Shown: piece by piece, positions 22,830 through 34,319 of the stretch
Position numbering within the stretch: position 1 is the stretch's first letter
Layout of the letters: the number at the start of each line of letters is the position of its first letter
Assembly: GCF_033568475.1 (NCBI RefSeq)
Contig: NC_133122.1
Coordinates: forward strand, 4,449,063 to 4,513,062
Direction of reading: 5' to 3'
DNA from: Henckelia pumila
Taxonomy: Eukaryota > Streptophyta > Magnoliopsida > Lamiales > Gesneriaceae
Length of the DNA: 64,000 nt
Notes under the pieces: model-generated
Seen by the model: the letters and a program-made list of their open reading frames with translations, nothing else
What the model was told of the DNA's origin: nothing
Database searches by the model: none
Made by a program: the position numbers and the translations under genes

Positions 22830-22834
22830 AAATC
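22830..22834. repeat. Target-site duplication AAATC, right copy
   Basis: It follows the LTR end TTACA directly and precedes TTGTCATATC of the TMK-like gene. Confidence 0.93.
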
Positions 22835-24039
22835 TTGTCATATCGGTTCAAGTTCTTCGAAATGTGACCAAGAATTTCGCTCCCGAAAATGAACTTGGTC
22901 ATGGTGGTTTTGGTGTAGTTTACAAGGGAGAATTGGATGATGGGACTAAAATAGCCGTGCAAAGGATGGAAGGTGCAGTGATTAGCAGCAAGGCAGTAGA
23001 CGAATTTCAATTCGAAATCGCTGTTCTTTCCAAAGTTCGTCACCGGCATTTAGTATCTCGTTTGGGATATTCAGTCCAAGGAAACGAAAGGATTCTTGTT
23101 TACGAGTACATGCATCAAGGTGCCCTCAGCAAGCATCTTTTTCACTGGAAGGAATTTCAATCAGAGCCTCTTTCTTGGAAGAGAAGGCTAAATATTGCCC
23201 TGGATGTCACTCGGGCAATGGAGTACCTTCATACTCTTGCTCATCAAAGTTTTATACACCGCGACCTCAAATCTTCTAATATCTTACTTGGTGACGATTT
23301 TCGAGCTAAAGTATCGGATTTTGGGCTTGTCAAACTAGCCCCTGATGGCAAAAAATCTGTGGTGACACGGCTAGCCGGAACTTTTGGATACCTAGCTCCT
23401 GAATATGCAGGTAACCATATTGCTGATTTTATGGTGCTCTCTATTAAACTCAAATTTTGATGGTTTCTTAACCATTTACATTTACTCCAAACATGATAAT
23501 TTACATAGTAACTCTTCCACTTCATTTCAGTGACAGGTAAAATCACCACAAAAGCTGATGTATTCAGCTTTGGTGTCGTGTTAATGGAACTATTAACCGG
23601 AATGATGGCCATCGACGAGGAAAGACCTGAGGAAAGCCAATACTTGGTTGGATGGTTCTGGCAAGTTAAATCAAATAAAGAAAAGTTAACGACAGCCATT
23701 GATCAAACACTAGACCTAAAAGATGAAACATTTGATAGCATCTTAAGCGTGTCGGAGCTTGCCGGACACTGCACCGCGTGGGAGCCTGGCCAACGACCCG
23801 ATATGGGGGATGCTGTCAATGTCTTGGCATCTCTGGTCGAGAAATGGAAGCCAATAGACGATGATACGGTGGAATATTGTGGTATTGATTATAGCCTCCC
23901 GCTTAACCAAATGGTGAAAGATTGGCAAGAGGCGGAAGGGAAATGTTCTAGTTATATGGACCTTGAGGATAGTAAGGGGAGTATTCCGGCCAGGCCTGCC
24001 GGATTTGCCGAGTCGTTCACTTCATCTGATGGGCGGTAG
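22835..24039 (+). pseudogene. 3' part of TMK-like gene: kinase domain, orphaned downstream of the copia element
   Basis: It continues exactly the interrupted codon context (GN-LVISVQ in the joined gene). It contains the glycine loop GHGGFG (22897-22914), IAVQRM with Gln for the ATP-anchoring Lys (22960-22962), HRDLKSSN (HRD Asp codon 23263-23265), DFG (Asp 23317-23319), [11 protein letters not shown], a 120-bp intron, and the lobe ending ARPAGFAESF plus SSDGR. It has no start codon or promoter of its own other than what the element's LTR could supply; that LTR reads in the opposite direction. Confidence 0.88.
23411..23530 (+). other. Intron of the TMK-like gene
   Basis: 120 bp, starts GTAACCAT and ends TTTCAG. 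It joins GCA-G to TGACAGG so that EYA-VTG is restored, in phase 1. The position within the kinase activation segment/APE region matches the intron of TMK genes. Confidence 0.88.
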
Positions 24040-24579
24040 AATGTGCATAGGGGCGGATCCAGCGAGAGGCACGATGAGTTGATGGCTATTTGTGTTGAAA
24101 TGTTTTTGAAATTTCGTGTACAAGTTTATGAAGTTACAAATCTCGACTATTCAAAATCCATGCAGTCTTCGGGTCTTACCTTCCTCTATTTCACTTCGCC
24201 GGCCCCAAGTCCATTCGTCGCACCGTCTTTCCCCCCACAAAACCCCGGCCCCGATCTCAACTCTGTTTGACGTGTATATTTGTTTTGATGTTTTGGCAAA
24301 TATGTAGATAACATGTTCTATGTTGTGTGAGGGAGTCGATTATTGGAGTTGTAGGATTGCTTTTGATTCCATTTTTTGGGGTTGTAGATGTAGCCAAACA
24401 ATTCTTCCGTCAATTTTCATGACGATGTTTGTTTAACATAATTGCTGTTGTTATAAAATGTTTAAATTGAAGCCACAAATGTTTCATACACATTTAAGAG
24501 TCATTTCACTACATTTTTAATAACCTAGAATACAATGGTCTCCCTTCTTACCATTTCTTTTACATTACTAAAAACTTAG

Positions 24580-24581
<2 letters not shown>

Positions 24582-24611
<30 letters not shown>
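24582..24611. repeat. (AT)n microsatellite
   Basis: About 15 uninterrupted AT dinucleotides. Confidence 0.95.
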
Positions 24612-24613
<2 letters not shown>

Positions 24614-24972
24614 AATGGAGATTTGTTAATAATGGTCCAAGAGGTAACTTTCGTGCATGAGAGTGTAGACCCAAGTGTCCCAATAACTATAAAATTGGCG
24701 TGGGTCTCAATCATTCGCTTATGCATGTATCCTCTTTCCGAAGTTGATGAATATTCAACCAACCAATCCCACCCCTATGTCATTAGATCCAATTATTCCA
24801 ACACATGGCCTTGTTTCTCGCCTCACGGATTTTTCTCTCACAAAAATTATAGTCATTATTATTACTTTTTTAAAGTGGTCCAATTACTCATGGAATACTA
24901 CAAAAATAAAAATATTTGTGGGAGACTCGGAAAAAATAATCTCAACTATGGACAACAATAATCCAGTCATAT

Positions 24973-25014
<42 letters not shown>
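24973..25014. repeat. Compound (AC)n(AT)n microsatellite
   Basis: About 12 AC units (24973-24996) followed by about 9 AT units (24997-25014). Confidence 0.95.
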
Positions 25015-25015
<1 letters not shown>

Positions 25016-26206
25016 ATATTTATGTCTCTATTCTTGTAAGTACAATTGTTTCTATTCAACAATTCATTGGTAAATGGTGAAATCAAGTTGAATCGAAGTT
25101 TTGAATATTTGAGTTTGATTTATTTATGATTAAGTCGAGCTCAGTTTTATTTAATGAATATATTAATGACTCACGAACTTATTCTAGTTTTTATCGAACT
25201 CAAGTGAAGTTAAAAATATAAATTATAATTGTAAATATTCTTTAAAAATAAATTTATATTTATATTTGTAATTTTATTCTGATAAATACTTTTAATAGAT
25301 TTATATATATATATTTGTCATAAAAAAGTGTAAAATTTATAAATCAAATATCAGAATTATTATTTTTTTAATATAAGAGGTGACTCATGAGCCTACTAAC
25401 GAATCTGTTAAGGAGCTGAATATTGTATAGCTTAAGTTTGGTTTGTTTATCTTAACGAGTCTCACTAAACGAGCTGACAAAGTTTTTATCGAATCGAGTT
25501 TCGAATAACTCACGAAGAATTAAATTCATTTATGTCCTGACCCCTAATTGATAATTTTAATACCTTGCAAATCATAGCTAGTAATATAATAGAGTATTCA
25601 CAACTTCGTAAGAAATTATAATTAAGGAGAAGATGATGATAATACAGCGAAGCATTAATAGAACGTATAGGAAGAGCCAAGAACAGATAAGAAATGGGGA
25701 TGCAATTAAATGTGTAAGTCAACATCATGTTTTGATTATGAAACGTGAAATGTCAATTTCATGTATATCTGATCGATACATTCATTCACCAATACCAATA
25801 ATTGTGATTAATATCAAGTTACTGTTTGAGAAAGCTGGCATGCATCATTAATTGCTCATTTATATGTTAATCTTCATTTATGATTTAAGTAATACTATAT
25901 TGTGTTTATTTATCATGAAATAGGCACCGTCATTAATCACATATTACATACCAAGAGGTACTAAAATTGCATAGCGGAGCTTGTAGCTGTCAAAGGAGAA
26001 GTTTGCAAGCAATACACTATGTATGGACTAGGTGGATTATTGAATAGTATGCAATCGACTGCAATTTGTTAAAGAAATCGGGCTGGGATATAAATCCACC
26101 CCAAAAACTAATTCAAGATGATGATTGTCTTAGTCTATATGTTGAAATCTCATGAACCTTTCCAACGATGTTGGACATCTCAACACACCCCCAAGATTGC
26201 ATGAAA

Positions 26207-26880
26207 CGATTGGAGCGTGGAGATATATGATGATGTAACTATAAACAATCTAACTATGAGAAGTACAACATATAATAATAGGCCGAACTCTGATATCATG
26301 TTAAAAAATGAACTTGGACTTAATTTAACCTCAAAAGCTAGCTCAAAAAAGGAGGTTGTTCTTGTCTATATTTTGAACTCCCAAAAACTTTATCAAACCG
26401 ATATGAAACATCTCAACACAATTCATGACAAGAGTCGTAATTATACTTCTTTCTCCATAGATTACCTAATTGCTTATTGTATCCGACATCTATGCTACAC
26501 GTGGAACTGATTTGAATCGCTACCAAAGAACCAAAAAATAAGGGGCTCATGAATTGGCTAGTACTATAAGCAACCCAACTATGAGCGATTCAACACATAA
26601 CTGTAGGCCTGGATTCTGATATCATGTTAATAAATGAACTTGAACCTCATTTAACCACAAAAATTAGCTCAAGGGGTTGCTCTTATCTATATATTGAACT
26701 CAAAAGAACTTTATCAAAGTGATGTAAAACATCTCAACACAATTCATGGCGGGAGTCGTAACTACACTTCTTTTTCCATGGATGACCTAATTGCTTATTG
26801 TATCCGGCATCTATGCTCAAGAACATGTGGAGCTGTTTTGAATCGCTATCAAAGAACCACAAAAAGAGTGGCTCGTGAAT
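26207..26880. repeat. Tandem duplication of about 325 bp, diverged
   Basis: TGATATCATG occurs at 26291 and 26617, and TCTCAACACA at 26411 and 26732, giving offsets of 326 and 321. The two units share long blocks with many point changes and small indels. The stretch before it (26060-26206) looks like a more diverged third unit (GGACATCTCAACACA). Frames run through parts of each unit, but I recognise no protein. Confidence 0.75.
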
Positions 26881-27689
26881 TGGCTTGTCCTAGTCGGAAT
26901 TTGCTGCTACAGGCTAGTCGGAATTTGTATAACAAAAAAATATTTTTTTGGGACACATTCTATAGATTTTTATGTAAAAGTAAAATCATAACTCATGATT
27001 GATGCATTGTTAATGAAAAATGATTTCATTGGGAAAAAGAGACAGTTGTACAATATATTCATGTGAAATGGCATTCATGTAAGATATTATATGACCAATT
27101 CAATCTATTATTCGATGCCATATTTGAAAATTTTAAACAAGCTACTCAGGCAAGTATGTCGACTGTCATATACACAAACACGAACACGTGAAATACATTT
27201 GGTCTTTGTTTGAACAAGTATTTATAAGATATTTTCATAAAGTATTTTTCACAAAATTTTATAAAAATGTATTGAAAGTTATTTTAGAAATAAAAAATGT
27301 GTTTGAACAACTATTCTATAAAAAAATATTTTTACAGTTAAATGTAATATGTTTTGATTTTCATAATTAGATTCAATCATAAAACATTGAAAAAACGCAT
27401 CACAATTGTTATTCGAAACTATACTCGAAGATCATTTTTTAAAAAAAAATTTACTAAAATTTTGTCAAAAAACATATTTTATTTTTTTCACTTATAAAAC
27501 ACTAATTTTCTTTTTTAAAAACACTTGTCCCAATGGAGCCTCGAATATCGATCTAGTTGTCATACCATTTTTTCCCTTACTTCCCAAAGATTAATGGAAA
27601 AAACTAAAATTTTCTAAGCCTGCTAACCGTATTCATTTAATTAAGTTCTTGGGTCGGTCCATTTCTTTTAAGCAATCATCTGCTAAAAC
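26881..27689. other. AT-rich intergenic region
   Basis: No gene, no clear repeat structure. It includes A/T runs at 27240-27520. It ends in the promoter of the IPI1/TEX10-like gene. Confidence 0.5.
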
Positions 27690-27752
27690 AGCCCATTATT
27701 TTAGGCCCGCTTATATGGGCTTCAATTCAGCGGCACTTACACTGAATGGGCT
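27690..27752 (+). promoter_or_regulatory. Three site II (TGGGCY) motifs before the IPI1/TEX10-like gene
   Basis: AGCCCA (reverse TGGGCT) at 27690-27695, TGGGCT at 27716-27721 and TGGGCT at 27747-27752, about 105-165 bp before the ATG. Site II elements are bound by TCP factors and are common in plant ribosomal protein and ribosome-biogenesis promoters. This fits the function of the gene downstream. Confidence 0.6.
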
Positions 27753-27856
27753 TTAAGTCAAACACAGTTCATGCTTGACCTACTACTCGCAATCAGCAGA
27801 TTTCGGAATACCTTCGAAATTCTCTGTAGAAGTCGGGAAGAAGACGCTCGGAAAAA

Positions 27857-30800
27857 ATGGTGAAACCGAAAACTCAGTCGAAGAAGCCGCAAAAACTCTG
27901 TTTTGGAGCGTTGTGGTGGTTGAATTCTGATACTAGTGATATTATTGCAGAAAATCAAACGAAAAATTGGTAGGAAATTGCCGCCACCGAATAATGCTAC
28001 AAATACTGAAATAAAATCGAAAGCCATTGTTCTTCCTGAGCAAAGTATAGCATCCGACAAGACCGGTTTAGCAGTCAGTAAGAAGGGGTTGACACTGAAA
28101 GAGCTTCTCCAACAGACAAGCCATCACAATTCCAAAGTCCGAAAAGGTGGGTCTTTATTGTCTGAATCTGTGATTTATTTTTGTTAGTAATGCAGTGGAA
28201 TTAATGGTTAAATTTATTGGCGTGAAGAATGTTAAAGCTATAAAATATTGATTGCTTTGCCTATAAAAACTAGAGATATTGGGCCAAGCTTATCAAAATG
28301 ATGTCAAATGTAGTTGGTCGATGGTACTTGGTTCCTTTGTTGTATAATGCCGTGCCAGCTATCATGACTATGATTTGGATGTTAATTTAGTATAGATTCC
28401 CTATGTTTAGTTTATGCAAGCAGGATGTCTGAAATCGCTGAACTAATTGTGGTTTGCCACTTCATGAGTACAAACGTTGTTTACAAAATAGCCCGTGGTT
28501 GACCTGGTTCTACTCCAGGGGCCCTGAGGGTAGTAGGGTAGCAGGAAAATTTCAAACTTTTGTCTAATTCTTTTGAAAAAGTAAGTTTTATTAGGCTCTA
28601 CTAGTTCGACCTTTGTTGCTGTGTTTTTACGGAATAGGTACTTATATTGGCTTTTTTTTTTTTAATTTACTGAGTGAACCCTAACATTTGGAACTTGTTA
28701 GTTTGATTGGCTTATAAATTTTGAAATATTTAGTGTTGTGTGTGAGTGTCTTATAAATGAAGATGGATGCATGTATAGAGCAGTTAGGTTTCAGGTGCAG
28801 CATATTTGATCTTACTGAACCTTTTACTTGATTCCTAGAGAGGGAGGGTTTTATGGTCTATGCCCTCTAGTCTCAACAGAGGGATGATTTCTTGAATGAT
28901 CAGGAGGACTGAAGGACCTCATGCAAGGCTATCGCAATGATGCATTGCTTTGGTTTTTCTTCGTTCTCTCAGTATCTTAACATTGCTTGCTAAGTTGGTT
29001 AATTGAATTGAGTAAACTGTTGATTTAATAATATGCTTTTGGCAATTGATAAGGATGCGTCGTGTCCTGTATGATGTCTTGCTTCTCATTGTTGTACGAT
29101 AAATAGTAATGGGGAGTGTTTATCTTTTTCTTTAGATGCATTACTAGGAATAAAGAATATTTTGCTCACACAACCAGCTGAGCTGAAGCTGCATAAACTT
29201 GCTGTTATCGAGAAAAGCATTGGTGATCACGACAAGTTGGTTCGTGAAAACCTGTATCAACTTTTTAAGTCAGTAATTTTCCCTGGATGCAAAGAGGTAA
29301 TTGGAAATGCTAAAGTGACTTTCAGATTTCCTGAGTGAATATTAAGTTCAATTTAGCACTTTTTAGTGTGATGTATCTTGAATCTGTTTCTTCCGCAAGC
29401 AATTTTAGTGCCGTTTACATTTGTATCTAGTATTATTTGTAACATAGGTCTAATAAAATGTTGGTTACTTTTGGCTATTTTCCTGGTATTACTAAGCTTT
29501 CCAGATAGTTGTAACTTGTAATCCATGTACTACTTGGAAATCATATCCTTAACTAGTAGGACCATCAATGTTTGAATTTTTTTATTTTATATCCTGAGAT
29601 GTTCATGGACACAACTTTAAATTAGTAATTTTGGTGGAGAAATTGCGTTAAGGTTGGAGGCTCTTTTTGTCATCAAATTTTTACGAATTATCCTGGCTGT
29701 TCTCTTTTTCTGTTTTATCTCTAGTTTAAAAATAATAGACTAAACTTGTACTATGGACATAGTGGATTAAGCATAACATGCAACCTTTGAAGCTGAAGTG
29801 GACAATCATTTGTGTTCTGGCGTTGAGTTTTAATATCTAAGCATGATAGTGACATGCAAAGCTTCTGGATAGTAGTAACTTATTTGGGCATTATTGATGA
29901 TGATTGATGACTTGTAGTTAATGCTCCTGGATCAAAGTGACACAAGATCGGATATTTACTTGCAATGTATCTACCAATCATTTACTATATCATGAATAAG
30001 CATTAGCCAAGTATTATTTGCACAATGTGTGAATAGGAAATGTTTTACACTGTCCTCAGTTATTGTGTTATCTTTTTGAACTCATATGCTGGTAAAAGTT
30101 CACATCTTATTTTCAATCTCGAAAATTGTCATCTTCTAGAAGTTGTGCAGCTATATGTAATCCTGCTATATTTTTGTGACGGAGAATGTTAAAAACATTA
30201 TGTTTAGCTGCTTTCTAAATTTGTCCGTATTCTTCTGTTTTATTATTGCTAGTCGACCATGTTTCTGTGACATTTGTTGTGTCTATGTTGAAACTTTTAC
30301 GAACTTTCGCCTGGTGATGTATAGGGAATCTGCTGACGTATATCGTTTTACATTATCAATGATCTAATAGAGATAAATTTGGGAGATGGGGGCAAACACT
30401 ATCAATGATCCGTGTTCCATTCTTGATGATTGGATTTGACACAAATCTAAATTTATTAGTGACTTTAGTCTGAATTAGTGTCTTATTTTCTACTGCATAT
30501 TTATGAATTATTTTGCTTAACTTATTCTGATACCAATTAGAAGTGTGTTACGCATATAAACAACATTCCTACTACACATGAATGAATTATTTTGCTTAAC
30601 TTATTCTGATACGGTGGTAGACCTCACGCACAGATTAGATTTCTATTTGTATTGTTCTCTATAATTTTTGCCTAATTCTTTTGTGCAGCAGGAAGAGAGC
30701 TGGCTGTACCCAGATGCAGCTGATCCTACATTTTTGGAATATCTAATGTCCTGGATAAGGGATCTTCCATCATTGCTAATTTTATTGGGTGACAAAAACC

Positions 30801-33800
30801 CTTTATGTTCAAAGGTAATTGTGCGATCACCATGTCAAAATTATCTTCAAGAGTTTCCTGCCAGAAAGATACATTGGCATTGCAAAATCCTTGATTGATT
30901 GTTGTTTTCTGCAGACTGTCTTGCGCCTTCAACTTGGCCTCGGACAAAAAGCTCCAGTGAACTCTCCTATCTCTCGGGAAATTGACAATATTCAGTATGG
31001 TCTTTTAGGTTTTTACTGCAGAGAAGTTGACAAAGGTGAGGACTGTTGGTTGTTCTTTTCTTCTTAATTTGAGCTTTCCACATCAAATGTGATTCTTGTT
31101 TTGCAGACATATGCTATGGTCCATTTGTCAGGCTCCGTGCAGAAATTAAAGAACTTGCCATTTGTTGCCTTCGGTTTTTCTCTTTCATCGACTCTCTGCT
31201 TCTGCAGTCACTAGTTTCTTGTTGCTTGTGTGAGTGTTAATGAGCCAGCCTAAGATCTTTATAGTTTGCGGTTAAAATTCAGCTAATTTTTGTGTTTTCT
31301 TTATGACCATTTTCATGGATCGATCTCTTTAAATTACTATTGTGAGCTCTTTAACTTACAAATGCTGTGATCTACGAACATCTTCTATCTTGAAACTTTT
31401 GGATTCCGACATATAAATTTATGGTTTATGTATATATAGATTTCTTGAGCTCTGTTCTGTTCATGATCTAATTTCATATTGTGATTTAGTTGCTGATGTC
31501 ATGCAATCCCTTGTTTGCATTTATTAGATAATTTTTTTTTTACTTTTTTTTTGTTTCAGAAGGAACACTAACAAAACTTTAGATAGGTTATGCTGTTAAG
31601 AAAAGATGAAATAGTAAATCCGTTGAAAGGAAAAAAAATAAGAAGAAAAATGCAGTATATGTTATTTTGTAGAATGAGAAAGTGTTATCTGTTAAATAAA
31701 AACTTATTCATGGAGTTTCATGTCACACTACTGCAGATGATGCTCTTGAGCCATATACACTTCTCCGCATTTTAGAAGTTCTGGACTGTGCCTTCAGAGA
31801 TGGACAGATCCAGATTGCAGAATATACAAGTTTCCATCTAACTTTGCTTTCAAGGTTCCAAGTTTATCCGGGTAATTTTTTTATTGATCTCAGTTGCTTC
31901 TTACTTGTGGTTGTATCATTTCCATCGGTTTTTTAAATTTTTGGCTTATTTGAATAAGCAGTTTTGATTTTAAGTTAAGGTTTGTGGCCTTGCATGCTTG
32001 TTGTTAGCCAATGTACTTGTTAATCTTGTGCTATACTTTATGGGAAAGGGGTTGAGATGTTGGTGGGACAAGTTTCTTGTAATAAACTCATTTGGAGAAA
32101 GTAGAAATAGATGTGCATTTGGCTGTCATCATCGGATACTGCTTTTGTGCTGACAACCAGAGGTAATGCTAGATTGGATAAAACAGGCTTTTATTTCCTT
32201 TCCTGCTTTCCGGTAAAGCTTTTGGCAGTTTCGCAAATGATTTCTGCATACCAAAGACCATACTCATGTATATCCTCTCTTCTAAAAACAAGAAAAAAAA
32301 GGTTATCTGCAACTTCTTTCGAACCTTTTCTTGCAGTATATAATTGTGTTTTTTCGTTTTTTTGTTTGCTTTTACTTTATTTTTGTGTTGTAGTTACTTT
32401 AGATTTATCCCTTGCACTTATTACTGATTGGTTTTGATTGTTATGCAGAAAAAGATTGTCCTGCTGTGAAGTATGACGGGAAGTCAAACCGCAAGACGTT
32501 TAATTCTGTCACTAGTATTGTCTGCAAATATTTGGCACAGATTGGTGATGATTATCTTGTTTTCCAGATGCTGGAGAAGATAATCGTTGATCAAATTGTA
32601 TGTTCTATAATCATCCACTAAAATACAATTTTTTTTTGTTGGTGAATTTTTTTGGACATATTAATAAAGGTGGTTTACTGCTTGTGAAAGATCTTAATCA
32701 CCTCTCTCTTGTTGATGTACATCGAATTTGTCATTTAAATATCATTGTCGTTCATCAAACTTTAATTCAATTAACTATGCTTCAGTGTGGTGAAATATCG
32801 ATGGACAACAAGTGCGCTTTTCTCCGGTTGCTCGTCTCCCTTGATTCCAAACCGACGAGACTTTCTGAACTGAGCATCACCAAGATTAGCCATGTCCTTC
32901 CGCAATACTTGATTGATATCTCTCTTGTGAGTAATTTTCCTGTAATTTGTTTGATATAAATGTGTGTGTGTGCGTTGTGTGTACGTTCTTGCTATCTTAC
33001 CTGAAATGTTGTACCAGTACCCAATTAATCAACAAGATAAGATTGTAAGAGTTCCCAAAACAATTCTCTATTGAATACAAGATCATTCTGGTTGATGCCA
33101 CCAAGTCCTTGTCAAAATCTAATGCCAGGTCACTAAGACGATTTAGACATGGTGTATGGTGATGGGTTGATTTCAATGGTAGTGTAGAGGTGAAATGCAA
33201 AAGTTCCAACACCGGTGGTTACCCTTTAGGATCGTGTTTTGTTTGATTGGAGAATTCAATTTTTTATTAGTGTATTGGACTTCGACTAAAGCTCAGTACC
33301 TGCTTTCTCTCTGTCACTCTGTCGCATATTGTTTCCACAGTTTTGTCAGTTGGTGTTTTGTAGCCTTGTGGACATCTTGACACATCTCTCTCATTTCAAT
33401 TCAATCTTGACTAGGATAGAAAATTCCACATTTGGTTAAGGATTGTATCTGAATATATTAATCTCTATGATATACCGGTCCTTTTTTGTATTGGGTATAT
33501 TATCTGCACAACTGCAAAAAGAAGAAAAACAATTTTGGCTTGAGAAAACTGAAATGTAAGCACATTCACACGCCTAAACAGAAAAGAAAAATAAAAAAAG
33601 AATAGTTGACCATAGTTGGGCTAAAAAAAAACTTGCCTTATTTTTTATCAATATCTATCGTAAGAATCTAGTTTTGTTTTTTAAAATTTGTTTTCTGTCA
33701 TTCTTGCTGATGCAGATTTTTGCGGATGATGACCAGAAGGCGACTTCTGCCATAATTGTGAAACAAAGACAATATTATATGATACCTTCCTTTTATATGT

Positions 33801-34319
33801 TTCATAATAGTAAACAACTTGCAAATCTTGTTCTAGATGTCATGGCTTCTTGGGTTTCTGAGGTTAGCTCAGTGTTTAGTACTCAACTTTTTCATTCCTC
33901 CATCAACCGTTCGACGAGGGTATGTGCCATTACCTCTGTACTCCGTCATATGTACAAAGATGGCAAGATGAGGCAAATTCTGTTGTCATGCAACATGCAA
34001 ATACAAACTGTGTTACAGAATCTGCTAACTTTACTGGTATGCATTAGCTTCCTTTTACCTTTGGAAACTTTGCTTTTAACATAAAACTAGAATGAACACT
34101 TCTGGTCAACAAGCTGAGAGGCTTTTATCAAATGACATCAGCAATGTTGTATTTTAGTGTTGTGCACAAATTATGCATTAGCTATTTTGGTACCATAACC
34201 ACTGCCGTATTCCATTTCTACAGTCATCGGAAAAAACAAACTTGACGTTAGAGGAAAAGTACAAAATTCAAAGTGCATATGATCGTTTGAAAGTTATCAG
34301 TGGCAATGATGTGACATGA
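27857..34319 (+). CDS. IPI1/TEX10-like ribosome-biogenesis gene, lacking the core domain
   Basis: Family members belong to the Rix1/PELP1 complex that matures the 60S subunit in the nucleus. Exons supported by GT-AG borders and phase: 27951-28146, 29136-29296, 30689-30814, 30915-31035, 31107-31229, 31737-31871, 32449-32597, 32786-32926, 33716-34036 and 34224-34319, a continuous frame of 522 codons plus TGA. The start comes from the family: KIKRKIGRKLPPPNNATNTE, then KGLTLKELLQQTSHHNSKVR. After FPGCKE the family normally continues with the Ipi1_N region, but here the next exon is already the C-terminal part (QEESWLYPDAADPT). I find no coding for the missing part in 29297-30688. The ATG at 27857 (MVKPKTQSKK) suits exon 1, but no canonical intron of normal size joins it in frame to 27951. 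It may be a partly deleted copy. Confidence 0.75.

Larger units (their letters stand above)
11438..24039 (+). pseudogene. TMK-type LRR receptor-like kinase gene split by a retrotransposon
   Basis: TMK kinases are plasma-membrane receptor kinases that take part in auxin signalling and cell expansion. Exons, leaving out the inserted element and one copy of the target duplication, are 11438-13205 plus 22835-23410, and 23531-24039. Their summed length is 2853 nt, an intact frame of 950 codons plus stop, close to the family's usual 930-950. Order: signal peptide, LRR block, a DDPC/NDPC cysteine cap pair (residues about 50 and 353), second LRR block, transmembrane helix (about 501-527) and kinase. 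Asp733 (HRDLK) and Asp751 (DFG) are present. The usual VAIK lysine is Gln632, so catalysis is doubtful even without the insertion. The protein ends in ESFTSSDGR, the conserved TMK tail. The single intron is where TMK genes usually have one. Confidence 0.9.
24040..26200. other. Non-coding stretch downstream of the TMK-like gene
   Basis: It probably contains the 3' UTR (to about 24310) followed by AT-rich sequence. It holds two microsatellites listed separately. The 25080-25520 part has scattered CGAGCT/CGAATCGAG words, as in degenerate plant repeats. No gene is supported. Confidence 0.5.

Noticed and set aside
26217-27002. Duplicated protein-coding gene (LIAYCIRHLC frames)
   Set aside because: The two frames follow a diverged tandem repeat and contain no recognisable domain or splice structure.
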